Origin: Candidatus Anammoximicrobium sp.
GTDB taxonomy: Bacteria > Planctomycetota > Planctomycetia > Pirellulales > Pirellulaceae
DNA: 64,000 nt
Direction of reading: 5' to 3'
Assembly: GCA_012515235.1 (NCBI GenBank)
Contig: JAAYYU010000244.1
Coordinates: forward strand, 1 to 64,000
Below, piece after piece: positions 52,512-60,870 of this stretch. Position 1 is the stretch's first letter. Each line of letters starts with the position of its first letter. A program made the translations under genes and the position numbers. The notes beneath the pieces are model-generated. The model saw nothing but the letters and a program-made list of their open reading frames with translations. It was not told the DNA's origin and ran no database searches.

Positions 52512-55500
52512 CAGGACTGTTCAGAACGTTGACGACTCGGACCAAGTCAAGCGGGGTGAGGTAGCCGTCGTTGTTGACGTCGAAATACCGGTGGTGCCGG
52601 TGGTGAGTGTCCCCGTCCCCTTCCCCCTCGCCCTCGACCGGCTCCGACAGCAGGCGGCTGCCGCCACGATTCAATTCATTGACCAGAATCAACGCATCGA
52701 GGGGAACGACCGACTGGTTGCCGTCGACGTCTGGCGGCATCTCCGCGTTGTGCCATCCCGTGACGACCGGCAACGACAGACCGACAAATTCGATCGCGGC
52801 GTACGGGATGGTTGCTGCCGGTCCCAGGTCGTAGAGGTTGCCGGTGCAGTCCTTGGCGTCGAAGGCCAATTCCACCATTTGATTGCCGACAACTTGCAGG
52901 GAGAACTGGGCCAGGATCAGATCTTGGTGCGGATCATCGAAGACATTGAATCCCCCGTTGGCCTTCATTCCCAGCGTTCTCAGGTCGGGGATCCCACTGC
53001 TTTTCGTGTCGCCCCACCACTGGAGATCCGGCAGCGCGTCTCCGAATTGAACGTCGCCGACACGCTCGACCTGGGACGGATGGTAACGAACCTGCGCATC
53101 TGCCGAGCGGATCGCGGTCTCGTCCAATCCGGATGTCACGTACACGTAAACATCGATCGTCTCGCCTTGCCGCACGCGGTCGATGACTTCTCCTGCACGG
53201 TTGCGGGCTTCCAAGCGGAATTGCATCACGTCGTCGCGGTCTTCCACGTGCGCCTGGACGGTGAATTCTGAGACAGCGCCGTTGCCATCGGACACCGTGT
53301 AGGTGATCGTCTCGACGCCGGAGAATCCCGCGGCAGGCGAATAGTTGATCCACATCCGGTCGTCTGGCCAAAATTCGGGCTCCCGGCTCGTCAGCTCGTT
53401 GGGGTCCCAGATTCCCACCGTGCCCCCGTGGCTGGCGAACACCGACGTTATGGTCAGCCGTTCCCCGATGTCGGGGGCATAGGAGGCGTTTTCCAGCACC
53501 GGAATGCTGACTTCGTAGGGTGCCTTGGTAAGGTTTCCAAACGGCGGGTCGAGGTAGGCCTGCTCCCAAGTAAAAACTTGAATCGATTCGGGAAAGTCGA
53601 TCATGAACGGATCGTTTTGCGGCTCAACCCAGACATCGATCGGGTGAGGCACCCCGTTGGCGTCCACGACGACGACCAGATCGAGTCCGCAGAAATCCGG
53701 CTGCGGCGAAAACACCAATTCGCCGTCGGAGACCGTAGCCGTCGCGCCCGAGCGGGTCAACGCCGCGGTGATTGGAACGTTCCAGCCCAAGGCTCCCAGC
53801 GGCAGCATGTTCTCCGACGAATCCTCCAGGACGGTAAAGGCGGCTTCGCGCGCCAGGAAACCTGCCTCGCCGTCGCCTTCGACGACGTTCGTATCGCTCA
53901 CGGTGGTGTCGTACCACTGTTCGACCGGATCTCGATCCCACGCTGACGTGTTGCCACGCAGCGTAATGTCGTCCAGCACGGTCTCCGCGGGCGTGCTGCC
54001 CAAGGAAGGTGACTCGCGGAAACTGTAGATGGCGCTCCCCACAGGAGCCGTGTTTTCAGCCAACAGGGCATGGTTCATCACCAGAAAACGGTCGTTCTGG
54101 ATGCCTCCGCCGAAATTGTCGCTCTGGTTGGAAATCACTTGGACGCGGGACAGTTCCATGTGTCCCCAATTCATGACGCCCCCACCCACGCCGAACGCAC
54201 CATTGAAGTTCTTTTTGTACTCGGGCGGCCAAAAGGCCCTGTTGCTGAGAACCTCAAGCTCATCCCCCACCAACTGCGCTCCTGGGCCGTTGGCGATCCC
54301 TCCGCCGCGCAGGGCGACGTTGCCAACGAGTCGCACGGATTCAAGCTGAGCCGTGCCGGAATTGAAAATCGCGCCCCCGTCCCCGTTCGCCGTGCCTCCC
54401 GCGATTTCGACGTCCCGCAAGACAAGGGTGCCAGCGTTGCGGATCCCGGCACCGTCGTCATTCACTTCGCCGGCCAGGATCGTGACCCCTTCGAGTTCCA
54501 GAAGGGCGCCTTCCCAAACATCGAAGGCCCGGTCGCCCAAGCCGGTGGCGTCAATCACCGTTTGCCCGCGTCCGGCGCCCACAATTTTGACGGCCAACCC
54601 ACTTTCGCTGATGTCCAGGTCACCGTCAGCCGCGAGGTCAAGCCGGTACACGCCCGTGCCCAGGCGGATCTCGTCCGCCTGGCCGTTGGCAGCGGCAATC
54701 GCGAACACCTCCCGCAGACTGCCTGACGCTCCGTCTTCGACAACGCTTGGGGAGAAGCTGGCCAGCAGTCGGCGGTCTTCCGCGGTTTCAAAAGTCGCCG
54801 TTCCGATGAAAGCGGTCTGCGTGGTGACGGCGATAGCGGCAGTTTGACGGGCGAGGATCGGTTCCCCATCGGCGCGGATCAATTGGCTTTCATTTCCGGT
54901 GGAGATCAGTGCCAACTCGGCGAACCCACTGACGCGCCCGTCGAGCATGACATTGTCGCTCGCATTGAGGGGCACTCGCACCGTTTGAATCGCCATCCGA
55001 TCGTCCACGATGCGAATGATGCGGGCGCTTTCACTATCTTGCAACGTGATGGTGCCATCAGCGGCAACAAATCCCCCCGCGTGGAAGTCAAAAGCGCTCA
55101 AACTTGCGACTTGCACCTGCTCGAAATCGCCATCAGCCGCAGTCCTTTTCAGCAAATGCGCGGTCAATTCAGGAGTCGCACTGCTGAGCCATGGAGTTGG
55201 CTCGCTGAACTGAGCGCGAATGGCGACAATCGTGTCGGCATCGACCACGAATGCGGGCCGAAACCCAAGCCGATACCCGTCAAGGGACACAAGTTGCTCG
55301 CGGAACTGCCCACCGACCTCCGTCACCACGCGTAAGTCTTCCGAGCCCAAGGCTTTGTATACTGTTACAGACGGGATCCGCCCATCGTTGAAGACACCCC
55401 CGATGGAGTCATATTCGGCCTTGAGCTGGGCCGACTCCCCTTCCTCCATGACGATGGACTCAACGGTCAACGAATCGCTGAGCGTGATGGAACCAAAACC

Positions 55501-56388
55501 GACATCTCCACCGACAGTCAACACGCCGCTGAGAACCCATTTTCCATCGCGCGTCGCAACGTTTCGCAACACGGTCATTTCGCTTGGCAAGGTACGGATC
55601 TGTTCAGTTGCCGCGGATTGATCAAGGAACTGCAGGCCACTATCAACCGATACGACAAATCTTCCGGGGCCTGCTTCGTAAATGCCATAACCTCTATATC
55701 GCAGCAGCGGTGTGTCGTCGAGCGTAGCGCTGTTCGGATCGATACGATCGATGAAATGGAAGTAGTTCGGGCGATCAACAATAGCGTTTGGATCTTGGTC
55801 CGATGGTACGTTCACATTAATTTCCGCCGACTGCCACTCGGCCATGGATCCGATCAACCGCGGATCCGGCCGCCAGAAGATCTCGACTACACCGTTCTTT
55901 TTCGAGATGCCTGCAAAAGCCGAATTCCGTACGACTTGATCGAGCGTACGGATGTGATGGTCCGCTCCCAGCGTAAGCAACACGACCTCGGTCGAATTCC
56001 GTGTTTGCTGGGGGTTCGATTCGGAAGAAACAACAAGCAGTTTGTCACTACCGAGCGGTACTACGTTTGTAATGGCGCCTGCGGCAACAAATTCATCGGT
56101 ATCGACGTAGGACAGGTCGCCGTCGCTTGAAGGCGCGAAAACGTGTAAGCGGTCTTGCCCGACGGCAACGATAGAGTCACCGATACGGAGCGCGTGCTGA
56201 TTGTCCCCTAAGAAAGCGGAGTTTAACGAAACGGCGAAGTTGATTCTCGCAATCGAGTCTCTGTCTTCGCTTGATGCGTTTTCCACAATCGCGGCGACCG
56301 CCAGCCCGGAGTCAACCGCGACCGCACCCACATCCGTCGCCAGCATTTCGCGGTTTTCGAGCGTTTCCATGCGGAGATTTCGTTTCAT
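52186..56388 (-). CDS. Giant surface protein: LExRxLL start, right-handed helix, cohesin-like and dockerin modules
   Basis: 1400 residues. It starts MKRNLRMETLENREMLATDV, the LExRxLL-type N-terminal motif of planctomycete exported proteins (LEPR-XLL). A propeller-like stretch (about 50-520) is followed by a right-handed beta-helix (about 570-830; DGAGIRNAGTLVLRDVEIAG, GGGIANGPGAQLVGDELEVL). Cadherin/tandem-95-like segments follow (GVETITYTVSDGNGAVSEFT). A cohesin-like module spans about 1054-1210 (MQFRLEARNRAGEVIDRVRQ), and two dockerin loops lie at about 1220-1290 (DVDGNQSVVPLDALILVNEL; DVNNDGYLTPLDLVRVVNVL). The tail is about 110 residues. It probably acts as a surface adhesin or scaffold. 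Confidence 0.85.
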   Translation of the reverse strand: MKRNLRMETLENREMLATDVGAVAVDSGLAVAAIVENASSEDRDSIARINFAVSLNSAFLGDNQHALRIGDSIVAVGQDRLHVFAPSSDGDLSYVDTDEFVAAGAITNVVPLGSDKLLVVSSESNPQQTRNSTEVVLLTLGADHHIRTLDQVVRNSAFAGISKKNGVVEIFWRPDPRLIGSMAEWQSAEINVNVPSDQDPNAIVDRPNYFHFIDRIDPNSATLDDTPLLRYRGYGIYEAGPGRFVVSVDSGLQFLDQSAATEQIRTLPSEMTVLRNVATRDGKWVLSGVLTVGGDVGFGSITLSDSLTVESIVMEEGESAQLKAEYDSIGGVFNDGRIPSVTVYKALGSEDLRVVTEVGGQFREQLVSLDGYRLGFRPAFVVDADTIVAIRAQFSEPTPWLSSATPELTAHLLKRTAADGDFEQVQVASLSAFDFHAGGFVAADGTITLQDSESARIIRIVDDRMAIQTVRVPLNASDNVMLDGRVSGFAELALISTGNESQLIRADGEPILARQTAAIAVTTQTAFIGTATFETAEDRRLLASFSPSVVEDGASGSLREVFAIAAANGQADEIRLGTGVYRLDLAADGDLDISESGLAVKIVGAGRGQTVIDATGLGDRAFDVWEGALLELEGVTILAGEVNDDGAGIRNAGTLVLRDVEIAGGTANGDGGAIFNSGTAQLESVRLVGNVALRGGGIANGPGAQLVGDELEVLSNRAFWPPEYKKNFNGAFGVGGGVMNWGHMELSRVQVISNQSDNFGGGIQNDRFLVMNHALLAENTAPVGSAIYSFRESPSLGSTPAETVLDDITLRGNTSAWDRDPVEQWYDTTVSDTNVVEGDGEAGFLAREAAFTVLEDSSENMLPLGALGWNVPITAALTRSGATATVSDGELVFSPQPDFCGLDLVVVVDANGVPHPIDVWVEPQNDPFMIDFPESIQVFTWEQAYLDPPFGNLTKAPYEVSIPVLENASYAPDIGERLTITSVFASHGGTVGIWDPNELTSREPEFWPDDRMWINYSPAAGFSGVETITYTVSDGNGAVSEFTVQAHVEDRDDVMQFRLEARNRAGEVIDRVRQGETIDVYVYVTSGLDETAIRSADAQVRYHPSQVERVGDVQFGDALPDLQWWGDTKSSGIPDLRTLGMKANGGFNVFDDPHQDLILAQFSLQVVGNQMVELAFDAKDCTGNLYDLGPAATIPYAAIEFVGLSLPVVTGWHNAEMPPDVDGNQSVVPLDALILVNELNRGGSRLLSEPVEGEGEGDGDTHHRHHRYFDVNNDGYLTPLDLVRVVNVLNSPVTRAEGEAGVNLASGVTAAWEPNAAARNTGSPAAFPPSAATDGGATVQRQDEVFSGWSTPILEDGLVDVLASGDRTRRTDADQEMKGDTDLLLADALLANAMDDAWDL

Positions 56389-56476
56389 TGCCCACCCTCC
56401 AGAATGTCTTTAATCAACGGTTCAGCGTTATGATCGTTGCGAGTTTTTTCATCAACTCTTGATATAGTAACACCCT

Positions 56477-59227
56477 TTAGAGAATCCACCACCGCTGCGC
56501 CACATCGGAGACGATCGGCTGAAGAATATCCTCCAGGTCCAACGAGTCTGGATCGAGGTGGCGAGTTTGTACAAGCAAGCGGAGATCATCCAGGCTCGAT
56601 CGCGCATCATTGGCAGTCTTGGCGGGTACGAAGGAGATCTGTTGATTCGTGTCCGGAGCCTCCTCCGTATCCTTCTGTGTTTCGGGCGAAGTTGCCTGTT
56701 CGTGGAAAGCGGTCTGCGTGGTGATCGCGATCACGGTGGCTTGACCGGCGAGGATCGGTTCCATCGTCGGGAGCGGAACGTCAGCTTCCATCGGCGAGAA
56801 CTCGCCTTCGGCCTCGCCTTGAACCGTGGCATTGAAACGGTTGATGATCACGAGCACGTCAAGTGCCGAATGGGTGCCGTCCCCATTCACATCCAAGTAA
56901 CGCGGCGTACCGCCCAGCACCGAATCGTCGGCGGTCAGCTTGCGCGGCCCTCGTTCGTTCAACTGGTTGATGCCCAACAGGACGTCCAGTGGTGTCACGT
57001 GGCCGTCGTCGTTGACATCCGCTGGATTCAGGGGATTCTGGAAGCGGCTGCGAACCTGAACGGTAACGCTGGCCGTGTCCGTCGCGCCGTCGGAATTCAG
57101 AGCCGTGTACTGAAACGTTTCCACGCCGATGAAGTCGATCGACGGCGGAGTATAATGGACGCTCGCACCATCAGCCGAGATCGAAACCTCGCCCCCCTTG
57201 CTGCCGTTGGTAACCTCCACGATCTGCGTTGCTTCATCGTTGGCGAGCAGATCCAAGCTCGCAACGGAACCGCCGTGCTCGACAACGACCGAATCATCTT
57301 GAGCGAAATCGGTCGCCGCAACGACGGCGAGTGACGCGGAGGCGACCGCAATCCAGGAGTTCGGCACGCTGATGACCGATCCGTCTTCGAATCCGGTCTG
57401 ACCATCGGAAAGGTTAAAGTCCCAGCCGTAGACGTTCACATCGCGGGCGGGCGTGTCATCCGCCGGGTTTCCCGAGAACACGACCTCGCCCGCCGCCGTC
57501 GCTGTGAACCGAGCGGTAAACACCGTGAACTCGCCGCCGCCGAGCGGCTTGATGCTGTCGGAGAATGCCCCGGCTTCATCGATCAGGCCGGGACTGGAGG
57601 TCTCGCCGGAAACGTCATTGACGTAGATGTCGCCGAATTGCAGTTCACCATCGAGCGATGCGAGCGATGGATCGTACTCCACGTCCAGGTACGCCGCAAA
57701 CACGCCGCGTGGATCGTCGCGGAGATCTTCCACGCGCACCTGGACGGCGAACGACTCGCCCACGGTCACTTGGTCGATCGGCGAACCGTCCAAGCTGACC
57801 GGTTGCAGGCGAAACATCACGTACTTGGCGTACAGCGCCTCGACGTCCGCGCTGGAGACGGCGCCGTCGCCGTTCACGTCCAGGAACGGCGGGGGCTTTT
57901 CGCTGCTCGTCGGCGGCGGCAGAACGCGCTCGCCGTGGCTCTCCAGGTCATGGATCAGGACCCATTCGTCGTCCGGCGTGAAGACGCCGTCGCCGTCGAC
58001 GTCAATCGGATTGGCCCGGTTCTGCCAACTGGTCGGAACAGGCTCGCCCGAAGGAAGAACAAGCATTGCCAAGCCGACCCGCGCCGCCACGCCGTCGTCG
58101 ACAAGATACGAGAACGATTCGAGGCGGCTCCCGAGGTTGACGTGGGAATCTTGCACGTAGCGGAACGAGCCATCCGCATTCAGCGTTACCTGACCGTAGC
58201 GCGGCTCGCTAACGATCCGCGCCGTCAGCGCGTCGCCGTCAGCGTCCGTGTCGTTGGCGAGCACCCCGGCTGCCGCATCGACTTCGAGTGTGCCCGTTGC
58301 GTCAACGTGGTACGTGTCTCTCCCAACGGATGGCGGAGTGTTGTCCGAAGGGATAAACTCGATGGAAACCGAGTCCCCGAAGTCGATTTGGCCGTAGCTG
58401 ACAAATTGGATGCGATCCAGCAGCGACTCCGCGGTGTCGTCGCCCAACCACACGGGCCACATTCCGAACTTGTCGGGAACGTTTATGTGCTGGGCTGACA
58501 AGGACAGCGTTCCCGCTTCGTTGGCGGTAAACGCGATCCGCGCGATCCGCTGTTCACCGGGCACGAACTGTGCGTCGTTGCGATGGCGAAATGCGGTGTA
58601 AGCCACCTCGGAGCCAAAACCCAACTCCATCCCCCCATCGACATGTCTGGGTCCGAGCAAGAAGTAGCCGTTACGCTCACGGAACAACGATTCGAGTTCG
58701 GGAGCAATTCCCACGCTGTTCACCGCAAAATTGGCGCGTACCGGCTCGATGTTCGCCTGATGCGGCAGGGCTTCAACAAAGACCCGAAGTTCGAGCAGCG
58801 CCCCCACCGGAGCACTCGACACGGGATTGCCGTTCAGATCGACGACTTCTACTCGGAACTTGACCGTGTCCTCCAGCGACTCGGCCAGCCCGAGCGTGAC
58901 GGTCGCCAGGTTTTCTGGGGAAGTCGAGCCGGCGATTCGATAGGTGAACGTATCGATCCCCGGAAAGTCCTCGCCGGCCGTGTACACCAATGAACCATCG
59001 GGGCGGAACGTCAGTTCGCCATGCGACGGGCTGGCGACGAGTTCGGCGGTCGGGTTCCCTAAGTCCTTCCCCAAGTCATCATTAACCAGGACGCCCCCGC
59101 GAGCGGAGACTTCCAGTACCGTGTCAGGTTCCAGCGTGTAGACGTCGTCAAACGGTACGGCGTCCGCCGCGAGCATCCATCGCGTTTCCAGCCGTTCCAG
59201 CCTCAGGCTGGCAAAAGCTCTTAACAT
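56477..59227 (-). CDS. Surface protein with LExRxLL start, cohesin-like modules and two dockerin regions
   Basis: 916 residues. It starts MLRAFASLRLERLETRWMLA. A tandem-95/cadherin-like domain (about 20-115) is followed by cohesin-like module 1 (about 118-290, VKFRVEVVDLNGNPVSSAPV) and a second cadherin-like domain. An internal dockerin pair is at about 402-462 (DVDGDGVFTPDDEWVLIHDL; DVNGDGAVSSADVEALYAKY). Cohesin-like module 2 spans about 467-600 (MFRLQPVSLDGSPIDQVTVG; GVFAAYLDVEYD). A final dockerin pair is at about 730-795 (DVNDDGHVTPLDVLLGINQL; DVNGDGTHSALDVLVIINRF). It lies 88 bp upstream of the giant gene on the same strand. Confidence 0.85.
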   Translation of the reverse strand: MLRAFASLRLERLETRWMLAADAVPFDDVYTLEPDTVLEVSARGGVLVNDDLGKDLGNPTAELVASPSHGELTFRPDGSLVYTAGEDFPGIDTFTYRIAGSTSPENLATVTLGLAESLEDTVKFRVEVVDLNGNPVSSAPVGALLELRVFVEALPHQANIEPVRANFAVNSVGIAPELESLFRERNGYFLLGPRHVDGGMELGFGSEVAYTAFRHRNDAQFVPGEQRIARIAFTANEAGTLSLSAQHINVPDKFGMWPVWLGDDTAESLLDRIQFVSYGQIDFGDSVSIEFIPSDNTPPSVGRDTYHVDATGTLEVDAAAGVLANDTDADGDALTARIVSEPRYGQVTLNADGSFRYVQDSHVNLGSRLESFSYLVDDGVAARVGLAMLVLPSGEPVPTSWQNRANPIDVDGDGVFTPDDEWVLIHDLESHGERVLPPPTSSEKPPPFLDVNGDGAVSSADVEALYAKYVMFRLQPVSLDGSPIDQVTVGESFAVQVRVEDLRDDPRGVFAAYLDVEYDPSLASLDGELQFGDIYVNDVSGETSSPGLIDEAGAFSDSIKPLGGGEFTVFTARFTATAAGEVVFSGNPADDTPARDVNVYGWDFNLSDGQTGFEDGSVISVPNSWIAVASASLAVVAATDFAQDDSVVVEHGGSVASLDLLANDEATQIVEVTNGSKGGEVSISADGASVHYTPPSIDFIGVETFQYTALNSDGATDTASVTVQVRSRFQNPLNPADVNDDGHVTPLDVLLGINQLNERGPRKLTADDSVLGGTPRYLDVNGDGTHSALDVLVIINRFNATVQGEAEGEFSPMEADVPLPTMEPILAGQATVIAITTQTAFHEQATSPETQKDTEEAPDTNQQISFVPAKTANDARSSLDDLRLLVQTRHLDPDSLDLEDILQPIVSDVAQRWWIL

Positions 59228-59403
59228 TTCTCTTCCCCCCCCGACGAGACATGCGTCGGACGAACCACTCCGCCTCTATTGATGTAGACCGGTTTTGGCG
59301 GCGGTTGTCACGCGGCGCCGACCACGGAGAAGTCGCGGAGCCGCACCACGGGACTGTCAGCAGGCGGCCTTGCAGGAGGGGGTTTGCTGCCTGGCGGACG
59401 AAT

Positions 59404-60870
59404 TCAGGCGGCAGGCGTGGTATCGTCGTGAGGTTTGCGTTCGGAGTTGTCTTCCGCCCGTTTGTTGCTGCGCGAGTCGGTCGGCACCGCCTCGTCCGAA
59501 TGCGTACGGGACGCCGCTTCTTGCCGAGCGGGCATTTTGTTCGGCAAATCCACTTCCATCGCCATCACCGCACCCTGAAGTCCATCGATTTCGGTTTCTT
59601 CCGAAAACGCCCGATCCAGACTGGCCACCCACTCTTCGTCATCGTATGCGCGGTCGATGCGGGGGAATGCAGAACGGCGCAGTCTTGTCGATTTCATCGT
59701 CTCGTAGGCGATTTGTCCCAAGTCAAGCATCTCTCCATCGTAGGCAAGGCCTGCATCCTTATTGCGTCCGTGTTCCGTCGTCCAGCCAATCCGCAGAAGA
59801 CCGGCCGTCAACCATTGATGATCGTGAAACAGGGAACTCCACCCCGTCGGCCCAGCGACGCGATCGTCCGATCGGGAATCGCTGGCTGCTCGCGTTCCGT
59901 AGTCATCAAACAAGAATCCGGGACCTTCCAACATCGAGAAGCTGCGCCCTGCTGACAGCCGCGGGCTGAGTTCAAGGAACAACTCACGGTCTCGCCTTTC
60001 CGGGTCCGGGCTCCGACTGCGTGCTGCGAAGTCGAATTCATCATTCAGCACAATCCGTTCGTTCAACAGGTCGAACAGGGGTTGAGTGTCCGAAGCGCGA
60101 TCCGGCCTGAGGATGGCCGCGACGTTTCGCTGGTCAAGCACCGAAGTCGTGCTGCGGTACAGCAGGTCATGATCGTTCCCCGTCAGCAGGCTGCCCGGCA
60201 GGGAAACGACAACGATCTCGGGTGAGCCGCGGTCGTGCAGCAGAGCAAACGGATCAGAATTCCAAATCTCGAAAGGACTCGCAGCGAGCGTGACGACGTT
60301 CTGCTCTGACGAATTTGGCGGGCCGAGGACGTCAAGGCTGACCGAACCAAAGTGAATCTCGTCGCTGGCCAGCGGGCCACTGGCGCCGTACAGCAGGACC
60401 TCCGAGCCACGGAGGTTGGCCGGTTCGGCCAAGAACGAGACCGTCCCTGCCGCCTCCGCGCGAAACGGGGCGCGAAAGAGCAGAAAATCGCCTGCACCAA
60501 GCGGCCGATAGCTGCCGCTGAAGGCGCCCACTTCGTCCAACAACCCGGAAGCCGTCCCACCGGTGACCAGGCCGTTCTTGTAGATCGAGCCGAATTCCAT
60601 GTTCCCGGCGGGAACAACGCGGTCTGCGTCGAAAGACAGGTCGAAATACGCGGCAAACACGCCTTTGGGCTCGCTGCGCACGTCCGCCACATAGGCGTTC
60701 AGGTAGAACTCTTCCCCCGCCTGCAGCGACGTGATGGGCTGGCCCGCAAGGTCGCTCAGTTCCAAGCGGATTTGAGCGATTGGCATTGCCTCGCTCACCG
60801 GCGAAATGCCGGCCGTCAACAACAGACGTTGCTCGAGTTGTTCAAACCTGAGCGGTCGAAGGCTAGTCAT
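59404..60870 (-). CDS. Surface protein with LExRxLL start and cohesin-like module, no dockerin
   Basis: 488 residues. It starts MTSLRPLRFEQLEQRLLLTA. Residues about 28-185 form a cohesin-like module very similar to module 2 of the next gene (IRLELSDLAGQPITSLQAGE; GVFAAYFDLSFDADRVVPAG; LLDEVGAFSGSYRPLGAGDF). The remaining 300 residues are not recognised, and the tail is rich in Ser/Arg/Asp. No calcium loop of dockerin type is visible. Its ATG overlaps the kinase stop (60867-60870), so it is translated together with the kinase. Confidence 0.8.
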   Translation of the reverse strand: MTSLRPLRFEQLEQRLLLTAGISPVSEAMPIAQIRLELSDLAGQPITSLQAGEEFYLNAYVADVRSEPKGVFAAYFDLSFDADRVVPAGNMEFGSIYKNGLVTGGTASGLLDEVGAFSGSYRPLGAGDFLLFRAPFRAEAAGTVSFLAEPANLRGSEVLLYGASGPLASDEIHFGSVSLDVLGPPNSSEQNVVTLAASPFEIWNSDPFALLHDRGSPEIVVVSLPGSLLTGNDHDLLYRSTTSVLDQRNVAAILRPDRASDTQPLFDLLNERIVLNDEFDFAARSRSPDPERRDRELFLELSPRLSAGRSFSMLEGPGFLFDDYGTRAASDSRSDDRVAGPTGWSSLFHDHQWLTAGLLRIGWTTEHGRNKDAGLAYDGEMLDLGQIAYETMKSTRLRRSAFPRIDRAYDDEEWVASLDRAFSEETEIDGLQGAVMAMEVDLPNKMPARQEAASRTHSDEAVPTDSRSNKRAEDNSERKPHDDTTPAA

